A program made the position numbers and the translations under genes. A DNA stretch of 64,000 nt from an uncultured Eubacteriales bacterium (GTDB taxonomy: Bacteria; Bacillota; Clostridia; Christensenellales; Aristaeellaceae), in NCBI GenBank assembly GCA_902795275.1, contig CADBKQ010000001.1, positions 124,001 to 188,000 on the forward strand. The letters are read 5' to 3'. The notes beneath the pieces are model-generated. The model searched no databases and was not told the DNA's origin. It was given only the letters and a program-made list of their open reading frames with translations. Positions 18,138-26,097 of the stretch are shown here, one piece after another; position 1 is the stretch's first letter; each line of letters starts with the position of its first letter.

Positions 18138-19814
18138 TTACGCTTTTTCAGCCTTGGGCTTGCGGCCGCGGGGCTTCTTGGCGGGGGCTTCCTCCGCCTT
18201 GCCCTTCTTCGCCTTGGCCTTCTTCACCGGCGCTTCGGCGGTTTCAACTTTGGCCTTCTTGGCCTTGGGCTTCTTTGCCGGTTCTTCGGCGGGCGCTTCT
18301 TCCTTTACCTTTTTCGCCCGGGGCTTTTTCGCAGGCTTTTCCTCAGCGGCGAGGGCTTCTTCTTCCTGGGGGGCCGGGGGATTGAGCATATCCCGGTACA
18401 GGGACATGTACATCTCGGCGCTGTGGCTCCAGGAATAATCGCCGGTCATGGCGCGGGTCTGGAGGGTCTTCCAGATTTCGGGCTGGTTCTTGTAATAGAA
18501 GATGGCCCGGCGGATGACGTAGAGCATGTCATGGGCGTTGTAGTTGAAGAAGGAGAAGCCGTTGCCCGCGCCGTTCTGCTCGTTGTAGGAAAGCACGGTG
18601 TCCCGCAGCCCGCCGGTCTCGCGCACGATGGGCAGGGTGCCGTAACGCAGGGAGATCATCTGGCTCAGGCCGCAGGGCTCAAACTGGGAGGGCATGAGGA
18701 ACATATCCACGCCGGCGTAGATGCGGTGGGCCAGGTTCAGATCCATCTTGAACCGGGCGGCCACGCGGCCGGGATACTGCTGCTCGGCCCAGCTGAACAG
18801 GTTGACGTACTTGGCGTCGCCCATGCCCAGCACCACCAGCTGCACGTCCTCTTCCATGATTTCGGCGATCACCCGGTCCACCAGGTCCAGGCCCTTCTGG
18901 TTGCTCAGGCGGCTGATGATGGCGATGATGGGCGTGTCGGCTTTCTGGTCGAGGCCCAGTTCTTCCTGCAGGGCGCGCTTGCACTCCGCCTTGCCGGAGA
19001 GGTCGTCCACCGTGAACTTCGCGGGAATCAGCGGGTCGTTGGCGGGATCGTACTCCACCACGTCAATGCCGTTGAGCACGCCGGAGAGGTGCTGCTTCTT
19101 GGCGCGAAGCAGGCCGTCCATGCGCTCGCCGTAATAGGCGGTCTGAATCTCCTCAGCGTAGGAGGGGCTGACGGTGGTGATTTCATCGGCATACACCAGG
19201 CCGGCCTTCATGAAATTGGCGCAGCCGTAGCATTCCAGCTTGTCGCTGGTGAAGTACTGATCCTCCAGGCCCAGAATGTCCTGCACGTCGCCGATGGCGA
19301 AGATGCCCTGGTATTGCAGGTTGTGGATGGTAAAGACAGTGCGGATATTCTGGTAGAAAGGAACGTCGCCATACTGGATGCGCAGCAGGGCGGGAATCAT
19401 GCCGCTCTGCCAGTCGTGGGCGTGCAGGATGTCGGGCTGGAAGTCGAGCAGCGTCAGGGAATTGAGCGCTGCGCGGCAGAAGAAGCCGAAGCGCTCATGC
19501 TCGTCGCCGCCCATGCCGTAGATGTAGCTGCGGCCGAAGTAATACTTGTTGTCGATGAAGTAATAGGTCACGCCGTCCTTGACCAGGGATTCGATGCCGC
19601 AGTACTGCTTGCGCCAGCCCAGCTCCACTTCAAAGTCCAGCTCGTGCTTCATGGCGATCACGTACTGTTCCGGAATCGCGCTGTACAGGGGCAGCATCAC
19701 GCGCACGTCGTTGCCCTTAGCCGCCAGCACGGGGGCCAGCGCGCCGACCACGTCCGCCAGGCCGCCGGTTTTTATAAAGGGTACGCATTCCGAAGCGGTA
19801 AACAGGATTTTCAA
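18138..19814 (-). CDS. glgA: Glycogen synthase GlgA with a lysine-rich C-terminal tail
   Basis: 558 residues from a TTG start. The ATG 15 bases upstream contains the GGAGG ribosome site itself, so the TTG is preferred and gives the usual N-terminus KILFTASECVPFIKTGGLADV. GlgA extends alpha-1,4-glucan from ADP-glucose; KTGGLAD binds ADP-glucose and the PSQFEPCGL motif lies in the second GT5 domain. The catalytic part ends near residue 478, the normal length. About 80 extra residues follow, nearly all K, A, P and E, with repeated AKKPKAKK-like units and a final KKPRGRKPK resembling an AT-hook. That tail is foreign to the GlgA fold. Confidence 0.95.
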   Translation of the reverse strand: MKILFTASECVPFIKTGGLADVVGALAPVLAAKGNDVRVMLPLYSAIPEQYVIAMKHELDFEVELGWRKQYCGIESLVKDGVTYYFIDNKYYFGRSYIYGMGGDEHERFGFFCRAALNSLTLLDFQPDILHAHDWQSGMIPALLRIQYGDVPFYQNIRTVFTIHNLQYQGIFAIGDVQDILGLEDQYFTSDKLECYGCANFMKAGLVYADEITTVSPSYAEEIQTAYYGERMDGLLRAKKQHLSGVLNGIDVVEYDPANDPLIPAKFTVDDLSGKAECKRALQEELGLDQKADTPIIAIISRLSNQKGLDLVDRVIAEIMEEDVQLVVLGMGDAKYVNLFSWAEQQYPGRVAARFKMDLNLAHRIYAGVDMFLMPSQFEPCGLSQMISLRYGTLPIVRETGGLRDTVLSYNEQNGAGNGFSFFNYNAHDMLYVIRRAIFYYKNQPEIWKTLQTRAMTGDYSWSHSAEMYMSLYRDMLNPPAPQEEEALAAEEKPAKKPRAKKVKEEAPAEEPAKKPKAKKAKVETAEAPVKKAKAKKGKAEEAPAKKPRGRKPKAEKA

Positions 19815-19836
19815 CTTGCATTCCTCCATTCATGTG

Positions 19837-19876
19837 AAAAAGCGGACGGACGCATGCCGCCATCCGCCCGCTTTTA
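19837..19876 (-). terminator. Terminator-like hairpin between glgD and glgA
   Basis: On the minus strand AAAAGCGGGCGGA pairs with TCCGTCCGCTTTTT, with one mismatch, and ends in five T residues. It lies 22 bases before the glgA start and may attenuate glgA. Confidence 0.65.
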
Positions 19877-19966
19877 GGTATTAGTCATTAGGGATTAGTC
19901 ATTAGGGATTCGTAGTATAGTGATTCTTTCCTAATCCCTAATCCCTATTCCCTAATCCCTAATCCC
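19874..19966. repeat. Heptad fold-back repeat locus B
   Basis: Left arm 19874-19910 carries ATTAGGG-type units broken by GTCATTA; the right arm 19930-19966 is five CTAATCC/CTATTCC units. The arms are reverse complements around about 20 bases. The right arm ends 1 base from the glgD stop codon. Confidence 0.85.
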
Positions 19967-19967
19967 T

Positions 19968-21086
19968 TTACACCGTAAAGTTTTTCGCCACAACAATCGG
20001 ATAGGTTTCGGTGGCCAGCAGGCGGCCCTTGGGCTGGATGGTGGCCTGTTTGTCCATGATGACGTATTGCAGCTCGGCGTCTTCCAGCACCCTGCTGTCC
20101 TGCATGATGATGCAGTTGCGCACTACCGCGCCCTTGGCGATATGCACGCCGCGGAACAGGATGCTGTTTTCCACGGTGCCTTCGATGATGCAGCCGTCCG
20201 CGATCAGGCAGTTCTTCACCTTCGCGCCCGCGCAGTGATGGGTGGGCATTTCGTCGCGCAGCTTGGTCAGCACGGGCCGGTCGGCGGGGAACACGTCGGC
20301 GCGGATATCCCGGTTGAGCAGCTCCATGGAGGCCTTGAAGTAGCTCTGCACGGAATCCAGATACCAGGCGCGGCCCGGATTCTCAAAGCCGTACACCTTC
20401 AACGTGCGCTTGCTGATGGCTTCCATCAGCACGTCGCGGGTCAGGTGGTGGTAGCCCTGGGACACGGTTTCGTCCACCAGGGTGATCAGCAGCTCGCGGC
20501 GGATGCAGAAGGCTTCCAGATAGGTGTAGGGGAGATGGGGCGTGGAGGGGTCGGATTCCAGGGCGGACACCCTGCCGTCGTCTTCCACCTGGATGTAGCG
20601 GCCCGCGCCGTTGCGGCGGGTGCCGGCGTCTTTGGTATACATCAGGGTGATGTCGGCGCCGGAGGCTTCATGCGCCGCCACCATGTCGTCAAACCGGGCG
20701 TTGAAGAGCATATGGGTATCGGTGGATACCACATAGCGCTCCTTGCTGCGGCGCAGGTAATGCAGGTTGGCGTGGATGGCGTCCAGGAAGCCGGAGTACA
20801 CGCCTACGCTGTTATTGGTGAAGGGAGGCAGGAACACCAGGCCCGCGCGCTTTCCGTGCAGATCCCATTCACGGCCGGAGCCCAGATGGTCCATCAGGCT
20901 GTTGTAGTTTTTCTGGGTGATAACGCCCACGTTGCGGATGCCGCTGTCCACCATGGCGGACAGGGGGAAGTCGATCAGGCGGTACCGGCCGCAGAGGGGC
21001 ACGGCGGCCACGGCGCGTTCGCCCGTCAGTTCTTTCAGCTGGTTGTCGCGGTCAGCTGTATAAATAATTCCCATGATATTTTTCAC
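19968..21086 (-). CDS. glgD: Glucose-1-phosphate adenylyltransferase subunit GlgD
   Basis: 372 residues from a GTG that follows GGAGG by 8 bases. Nucleotidyltransferase fold with PLCGRYRLIDFPLSAMVDSG at the N-terminus and a left-handed beta-helix tail (NCLIADGCIIEG). The GG-x-G-x-R-L loop of GlgC is replaced here by TADRDNQLKELTGERA, the usual degenerate form of GlgD. In Firmicutes GlgD pairs with GlgC as a regulatory subunit to make ADP-glucose for glycogen. It starts 18 bases after the glgC stop codon region. Confidence 0.92.
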   Translation of the reverse strand: MKNIMGIIYTADRDNQLKELTGERAVAAVPLCGRYRLIDFPLSAMVDSGIRNVGVITQKNYNSLMDHLGSGREWDLHGKRAGLVFLPPFTNNSVGVYSGFLDAIHANLHYLRRSKERYVVSTDTHMLFNARFDDMVAAHEASGADITLMYTKDAGTRRNGAGRYIQVEDDGRVSALESDPSTPHLPYTYLEAFCIRRELLITLVDETVSQGYHHLTRDVLMEAISKRTLKVYGFENPGRAWYLDSVQSYFKASMELLNRDIRADVFPADRPVLTKLRDEMPTHHCAGAKVKNCLIADGCIIEGTVENSILFRGVHIAKGAVVRNCIIMQDSRVLEDAELQYVIMDKQATIQPKGRLLATETYPIVVAKNFTV

Positions 21087-21103
21087 GGTCGTATCCTCCT
21101 GAA

Positions 21104-22276
21104 TCACTCACCGAATTGTTCGCCGGCGGAAATCCTTCCGTCGCTGGGAACCACGGCGCCGTTGCCGACCACGGCGATCAGCCCGGCGCCTTCGCCCACG
21201 ACGGCGTTTGCGGAGACCACGGCGTCTTCGGCCACGATGGCGCGGCGCACGATAGCGCCCTTCTCGATCTTCGCGCCGGGCATGATCACGCTGTCGATGA
21301 TCTGCGCGCCTTCCTCAACCACCACGCCGGAGGAGAGGATGGAATGAATCACCGTGCCGCACACGTCGCAGCCCTCGGTGATCAGGCAGTTTTCCACCTT
21401 GGCGGTTTCCGCCACGTACTGGGGAATCATGCCCAGGTTCCGGGCGTAGATGCGGAATTTCTTGTCGTGCAGGTCGATTTCGGGATGCTCTTCCAGCAGA
21501 TCCATGTTGGCTTCCCACAGGCTTTCGATGGTGCCAACGTCCTTCCAGTAATCATTGAAGGAATAGGCCACCAGCTTCTGGCCCTCGGCCAGCATGGCGG
21601 GGATGATGTTCTTGCCGAAGTCGTTCTGGGAATTGGGGTTCTGCTCGTCCTCGGTCAGGTACTTGCGCAGCTTTTCCCAGGTGAACACATACACGCCCAT
21701 GGACGCATTGTTGGACTTGGGATGGGCGGGCTTTTCCTCGAACTCGATGATATTGTCGTTGGCGTCGGTGTTCATGATGCCAAAGCGCGGGGCTTCTTCC
21801 CAGGGCACCTGACGCACGGCGATGGTGGCGTCGGCGTTGTGGCTTTCATGGTGGGCCACCATGGCGGCGTAGTCCATCTTGTAAATGTGGTCGCCGGAGA
21901 GGATGAGCACATAATCGGGATCATACTGATCGATGAAGGAAATGTTCTGGTAGATCGCGTTGGCAGTACCCTTGTACCATTCGCCGGTCTTGCCGGTCTG
22001 GTAGGGGGGCAGCACGAACACGCCGCCGTTCACCAGGTCCAGATCCCAGGGGGCTCCGCTGGCGATATAGGCGTTCAGTTCCAGAGGACGGTACTGGGTC
22101 AGCACGCCTACCACGTCGATGCCTGAGTTGGAGCAGTTGGACAGGGGGAAGTCAATGATCCGGTACTTGCCGCCAAATGGCACGGCTGGCTTGGCCACGT
22201 GTTTTGTCAGGATCCCCAGCCGGCTGCCCTGACCACCGGCCAACAGCATGGCGACACAGCGTTTTTTGCGAAGCAT
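21104..22276 (-). CDS. glgC: Glucose-1-phosphate adenylyltransferase GlgC
   Basis: 390 residues. The catalytic loop [25 protein letters not shown], the metal-binding [11 protein letters not shown] and FEEKP are intact, followed by a beta-helix domain of hexapeptide repeats. It makes ADP-glucose from ATP and glucose-1-phosphate, the committed step of bacterial glycogen synthesis. A ribosome site AAGGAGG lies 9 bases upstream. It has a promoter of its own and is followed closely by glgD. Confidence 0.95.
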   Translation of the reverse strand: MLRKKRCVAMLLAGGQGSRLGILTKHVAKPAVPFGGKYRIIDFPLSNCSNSGIDVVGVLTQYRPLELNAYIASGAPWDLDLVNGGVFVLPPYQTGKTGEWYKGTANAIYQNISFIDQYDPDYVLILSGDHIYKMDYAAMVAHHESHNADATIAVRQVPWEEAPRFGIMNTDANDNIIEFEEKPAHPKSNNASMGVYVFTWEKLRKYLTEDEQNPNSQNDFGKNIIPAMLAEGQKLVAYSFNDYWKDVGTIESLWEANMDLLEEHPEIDLHDKKFRIYARNLGMIPQYVAETAKVENCLITEGCDVCGTVIHSILSSGVVVEEGAQIIDSVIMPGAKIEKGAIVRRAIVAEDAVVSANAVVGEGAGLIAVVGNGAVVPSDGRISAGEQFGE

Positions 22277-22351
22277 ACGAAACGAGTCCTCCTTATAATG
22301 TATTTTCCTTCTGTACGGAATGAACGTTGTACAGATTTCTTTCTCTATCCT

Positions 22352-22380
22352 ATTTTATATGATTTGCGGTATTCCTTCAA
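22352..22380 (-). promoter_or_regulatory. Promoter of glgC-glgD
   Basis: TTGAAG and TAAAAT with 17-base spacing on the minus strand, about 75 bases before glgC. It lies in the A+T-rich part of the glgB-glgC gap, outside the repeats. Confidence 0.65.
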
Positions 22381-22414
22381 TGGATAATCAGAGACCAATT
22401 TTTACATCCTCGAA

Positions 22415-22730
22415 GAGAGTGCAGAGTACGGAGTTCATATTATTTTTAAATAAAAACAAGCTAATCAGAACCATGCAAGTAACGTTGTCATTCTTGTCAT
22501 CCTGAGCGCGTTCGGCCGCGAAGGACCTCCCTATACGGATGGGGGCGTGCGAAGAATCTTTTTTTTCGAAGGAGGTCCTTCGCTTCGCTCAGGATGACAA
22601 AGCTGGTCCCTCAAATTTGCTTTTTTATTTGAGAATAGTATCAGAGTTCAGAGTACAGATGAGATAGTTTCCACATTTAAGGATTGCAATGAATATCTTC
22701 ATCAATCTGTACTCTGCACTCTGTACTCTC
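22415..22730. repeat. Heptad fold-back repeat locus C with a nested element
   Basis: GAGTGCA/GAGTACG/GAGTTCA units at 22415-22438 and CAGAGTTCAGAGTACAGA at 22642-22659 face ATCTGTACTCTGCACTCTG at 22704-22724 and the closing TACTCTC. The 459-base glgB-glgC gap thus holds two left arms, one right arm, a different palindromic element between them (22494-22600) and the glgC promoter. Confidence 0.8.
22494..22600. repeat. TGTCATCCTGAGCG-type palindromic element
   Basis: The left arm (22494-22530) begins TTGTCATCCTGAGCG and ends GAAGGACCTCC. The right arm (22571-22600) is its reverse complement, GGAGGTCCTTCGCTTCGCTC then AGGATGACAA. The middle has GCGAAGAATCT. I recognise this arm sequence from intergenic repeats in unrelated bacteria; no protein is encoded. 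One copy in this window. Confidence 0.75.
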
Positions 22731-22735
22731 AAAAG

Positions 22736-24679
22736 TTATTTAACCTGCCTTGCTTTGAAGTACACCGTCGCCAGCGGCGGGAGGACGATCTCGCAGGAGA
22801 AGGGATGCTCCTCCTGGGGCACGGCTTCGGCCCGGAGGGGGAGGCCGTTGTAGAGGTTGCTGCCGGCGAATTCCGCTTTGTCGGAGTTGAGAATTTCGGT
22901 CAGCTCGCAGTCAAAGGGCAGGCCGACGCGGTAATTCATGTAGGGCTGGGGAGTAAAGTTGGTAACGCAGACGATTTGATTGTTCCCGCCGTCGGAGCGC
23001 ATCAGCGCCACCACGCTGCGCTGGCTGTCGTTCACATTCAGCCACTTGAAGCCGTCCCAGCTGTCGTCGATCTTGTGCAGGGCGTCTTCGTCACGGTACA
23101 GATGATTCAGCGTTTTCACGAACTTTTGCAGTTCGGGGTGCCGTTCATAATCCAGCAGGAACCAGTCCAAGGGTTCCTTGTCCCGCCATTCCACGAACTG
23201 GCCGAACTCCCCGCCCATGAACAGCAGCTTCTTGCCGGGGTGCGCCATGTAGTAGCCGTACAGCGCGCGCAGGCCCGCGAACTTCTGCCACAGATCGCCG
23301 GGCTGCTTGTCCAGCATGGAGTGTTTGCCATGCACCACTTCGTCATGGGAGAAGGGCAGCACGTAGTTTTCGCTGAATGCGTACATCATGGAGAAGGTGA
23401 TTTTGTTGTGGTGGTACTGGCGGTAAATGGGGTCGAGCGCAATATAGGAAAGAATGTCGTTCATCCAGCCCATGTTCCATTTGAACCCGAACCCCAGGCC
23501 GCCGTCGTACACCGGATGGGTGACGGCGGGATACGCGGTGGATTCCTCCGCCACGGTGATGGCCCCGGGGCATTCCCGGTACACCGCTTCGTTGAACGCG
23601 CGGAGGAAGCGTTCCGCGTCCAGGTTTTCCCTGCCGCCGTACTGGTTGGGCAGCCACTGGCCCGGCTCCTTGCCAAAGTCCAGGTACAGCATGCAGCTTA
23701 CCGCGTCGCAGCGCAGGCCGTCGGCGTGGTATTCCTTCAGCCAGAAGATGGCGTTGGAAAGCAGGAAGCTGCTTACCTCGCCTCGGGCATAGTCGAACAG
23801 CAGCGTGCCCCACTGGGGCATTTCCGCCCGGCGGGGATCGGCGTGCTCATAGCAGGTGGTACCGTCAAACCGCCGCAGGCCCGCTTCGTCCTTGGGGAAG
23901 TGGGCGGGCACCCAGTCCAGAATCACGGCGATGCCCGCCTGGTGCAGCCTGTCGATCAGGTACTTCAATTGATCCGGCGTGCCATAGCGGGAGGTGGGCG
24001 CGTAGTAGCCGATCACCTGATAGCCCCAGGAGCCGTCAAAGGGATGCTCCATCACGGGCATGAATTCCACGTGGGTGTAGCCCATGTCCCGCACGTAAGG
24101 CACCAGCAGGTCGGCGATCTCGGCGTAATTCAGCACGCGCCCGTCCTCGCCCCGCCGCCAGGTGCCCAGGTGCATTTCGTAAATGTTCATGGCCTCGTGG
24201 TAGGCTTTCTTGTCCTTCCGCGCTACCATCCATGCCTGGTCGCCCCATGTGTAGCCCGCTAAGTTCCGCAGCTTGCTGCCGTTGTTGGGCCGCAGTTCCA
24301 TTTCAAAGCCGTAGGGGTCGGCGCGCATATGCCATTCTCCGTCGGCGCAGAGGATGGCATATTTATAGGTGCGCAGGCGTTCCGCTGCTTCGGGAAAGTT
24401 ATACTTTTCCGGGTCGCGCTCGGGACGGAACAGGGCGTCGGGCAAGCGCAGTTCCCAGATGCCGTCATACTGCTTCACCATGGGATACGCTTCCCGGTTC
24501 CAATCGCAGAATTCGCCCACCAGGGACACCCGCTGGGCGTTTGGAGCCCAGACGGAAAAATGCCATTTCAGTTCGCCGTTTTCCTCCACGGGATGCGCGC
24601 CCAAAAAATCATACGCGTCGACGCAGCTGCCCATATGAAAGCTGTCCCGGCGCTGGCCGTCCGGCGGATTGTACCACAT
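22736..24679 (-). CDS. glgB: 1,4-alpha-glucan branching enzyme GlgB
   Basis: 647 residues from the ATG 8 bases after AAAGGAGG; an upstream in-frame start lacks a site. An N-terminal CBM48-like domain (VWAPNAQRVSLVGEFCDWN) precedes a GH13 barrel with EFMPVMEHPFDGSWGY, the nucleophile region DGLRCDAVSCMLYLD, the acid/base region VAEESTAYP and FSHDEVVHGK. It cuts alpha-1,4 chains and reattaches them as alpha-1,6 branches. First of the glycogen genes, separated from glgC by a repeat-filled gap. Confidence 0.95.
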   Translation of the reverse strand: MWYNPPDGQRRDSFHMGSCVDAYDFLGAHPVEENGELKWHFSVWAPNAQRVSLVGEFCDWNREAYPMVKQYDGIWELRLPDALFRPERDPEKYNFPEAAERLRTYKYAILCADGEWHMRADPYGFEMELRPNNGSKLRNLAGYTWGDQAWMVARKDKKAYHEAMNIYEMHLGTWRRGEDGRVLNYAEIADLLVPYVRDMGYTHVEFMPVMEHPFDGSWGYQVIGYYAPTSRYGTPDQLKYLIDRLHQAGIAVILDWVPAHFPKDEAGLRRFDGTTCYEHADPRRAEMPQWGTLLFDYARGEVSSFLLSNAIFWLKEYHADGLRCDAVSCMLYLDFGKEPGQWLPNQYGGRENLDAERFLRAFNEAVYRECPGAITVAEESTAYPAVTHPVYDGGLGFGFKWNMGWMNDILSYIALDPIYRQYHHNKITFSMMYAFSENYVLPFSHDEVVHGKHSMLDKQPGDLWQKFAGLRALYGYYMAHPGKKLLFMGGEFGQFVEWRDKEPLDWFLLDYERHPELQKFVKTLNHLYRDEDALHKIDDSWDGFKWLNVNDSQRSVVALMRSDGGNNQIVCVTNFTPQPYMNYRVGLPFDCELTEILNSDKAEFAGSNLYNGLPLRAEAVPQEEHPFSCEIVLPPLATVYFKARQVK

Positions 24680-24716
24680 AAAATCGAGACCTCCTTTATT
24701 CTTTTTTCCTGGTATC

Positions 24717-24745
24717 ATTATAGCATCATTCCGGCGGTTTTTCCA
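24717..24745 (-). promoter_or_regulatory. Promoter of glgB
   Basis: TGGAAA and perfect TATAAT with 17-base spacing on the minus strand, about 38 bases before the start codon. It is back to back with the promoter at 24784. Confidence 0.7.
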
Positions 24746-24783
24746 TCTTTTTATTGCGTGAATATAAATATTTCAAAAAGATG

Positions 24784-24812
24784 TAGAAATTATGACGAAA
24801 ATGTTGTATAAT
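24784..24812 (+). promoter_or_regulatory. Promoter of small membrane protein genes
   Basis: TAGAAA and perfect TATAAT spaced by 17 bases. The TATAAT overlaps an in-frame ATG at 24811, which argues against that ATG as start. Confidence 0.6.
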
Positions 24813-24843
24813 GAGTTATCGAGATGAAAGGAGGCATGGGAAC

Positions 24844-25011
24844 ATGCACCGTCCCCCTGATGACCATCCTCCGATCCGCAGGCGCAGGCGGAAGTGGGGG
24901 CCAAGACGCATTTGGAATTATTTTGTGATGGCCGTCGGCTATCTGGCGATTGCGTACAACGTCATTCGCGGCATCATTTATCTTTTGGTTCTGGCGGAAG
25001 AATGGATGTGA
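24844..25011 (+). CDS. Small basic membrane protein, unknown
   Basis: 55 residues: a proline- and arginine-rich cytosolic head (RRRRRKWGPRR) followed by one or two membrane helices (VMAVGYLAIAYNV, GIIYLLVLAEEWM). The start follows AAAGGAGG by 9 bases. No family is recognised. It lies 4 bases before the DUF4230-like gene, so the two are probably co-transcribed. Confidence 0.6.
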   Translation: MHRPPDDHPPIRRRRRKWGPRRIWNYFVMAVGYLAIAYNVIRGIIYLLVLAEEWM

Positions 25012-25015
25012 CAAG

Positions 25016-25690
25016 ATGAAGAACAGTTACGAACGGGACGAACAATATCCCCGGCGCAGGGGCGCGGGCCGGCGGGCGCTGACCTGGCTGCCGCGCAAGA
25101 TCGGCCTGGTGGTGATGCTGGCCCTGGCGATTGTGCTGGCAAGTTATTTTTCGCCCTATATCACGGGCTGGCTGAACCAGGTGATTTTCCGCATCGATTA
25201 CCGGAAAACCGCCACCGAGCTGACTCATGAAATGGAAAAGGTGGGCGAGCTGATCGCCATCCGCAACACCGATACAGGCGTGCTGGACGGCGACATCAAA
25301 GCCAAGTTCATCGGCAGCGTCAGCCATATCACCGTCCCCTATACCTATGAAATCGGCCTGGGTGTGAAGCTGGAAAACGTCACGCTCACGCCGGAGGATA
25401 CCCGCCTTATCGTCGCTGTGCCGGACGCGGAAATGCTCTACGACCGGTTTGAAGTGACCGGCAAACCGGAAAACAGGGATTTCTGGGGCCTGTCCACGCA
25501 GGAACGCTACCAGTCCATGCTGAATGAACAGCAGGCCGCGTGCCGGAAGGCGTACCTGGACGACCCGACGCATATGGAGCAGGCGTGGGAAGCCTCCTGC
25601 GAACAGCTCAAAGTCCTGTTCATGCAATGGACGGGCGAAAGCCTGCGCCTGGAATTCGTCCATGCGAACGCAGCTTCCCCCGAACAGTGA
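25016..25690 (+). CDS. DUF4230-like membrane-anchored protein
   Basis: 224 residues with an arginine-rich N-terminus, one membrane helix at about 28-45, and an outside domain. The pattern of a long helix (ELTHEMEKVGELIAIRN), a beta-hairpin with YTYEIGLGVKLENV, then VAVPDAEML matches DUF4230, a domain seen in surface or envelope proteins of unknown role. The start is 4 bases after the previous stop with only a weak ribosome site, which fits coupled translation. Confidence 0.55.
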   Translation: MKNSYERDEQYPRRRGAGRRALTWLPRKIGLVVMLALAIVLASYFSPYITGWLNQVIFRIDYRKTATELTHEMEKVGELIAIRNTDTGVLDGDIKAKFIGSVSHITVPYTYEIGLGVKLENVTLTPEDTRLIVAVPDAEMLYDRFEVTGKPENRDFWGLSTQERYQSMLNEQQAACRKAYLDDPTHMEQAWEASCEQLKVLFMQWTGESLRLEFVHANAASPEQ

Positions 25691-25762
25691 TCGAATCAGC
25701 CCGCGAAGCGAACCCCGCCTGGCAGGTTTTTCGTTTACCGCGGGAGATATTCAGGTAACGAA

Positions 25763-25831
25763 GAGTTTTCTGGGGGAAACCATTCTTTGGATGCCAAAGA
25801 ATGGTTTCCCCCAGACCCCCTTCCAAGAAAG
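25763..25831 (-). repeat. 69-bp palindromic element, copy 1
   Basis: Read on the minus strand: CTTTCTTGGAAGGGGGT, then a near-perfect hairpin with arms CTGGGGGAAACC-ATTCTTTGG and complement around 3 bases, ending AAAACTC. It matches copies at 61174 and 63528 almost base for base. It faces copy 2 in opposite orientation. Confidence 0.9.
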
Positions 25832-25865
25832 CAAAAAATATCTTTCAAAATTATTATACACTTGT

Positions 25866-25900
25866 TTGAAAACGTTTTAATGTCGGAAAACGTTTTAACG
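25866..25900. promoter_or_regulatory. Twin AAAACGTTTT palindromes, possible LacI-type operators
   Basis: TTGAAAACGTTTTAA (25866-25880) and GGAAAACGTTTTAACG (25885-25900) share a central AAAACGTTTT with centres about 19 bases apart. LacI-family operators often have a central CG dyad of this kind. They lie upstream of the esterase-GH43 operon. Confidence 0.45.
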
Positions 25901-25902
25901 TT

Positions 25903-25963
25903 TTTCTCGGAAGGGGTCTGGGGGAACCGCTCTTTGGACGCCAAAGAGCGGTTCCCCCAGAAA
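25903..25963 (+). repeat. Palindromic element, copy 2 (diverged)
   Basis: Same layout (TCGGAAGGGGT, then hairpin). The arms read GGGGGAACCGCTCTTTGG and CCAAAGAGCGGTTCCCCC: compared with other copies both arms changed in step, so pairing is kept. Confidence 0.88.
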
Positions 25964-26017
25964 TATCTGAATCAAAGAAGAAAACAGGAAACGTCCATTT
26001 TTATCCATGGATTTACC

Positions 26018-26046
26018 TTGTTTTCTTTTTTTGATTATGCGATAAT
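26018..26046 (+). promoter_or_regulatory. Promoter of esterase-GH43 operon
   Basis: TTGTTT and GATAAT with 17-base spacing, 51 bases before the start codon. Confidence 0.6.
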
Positions 26047-26097
26047 GGAAGAAAGAGACAAACCCAAAACCGCACAAATATTAAAGGAGGATATTCC

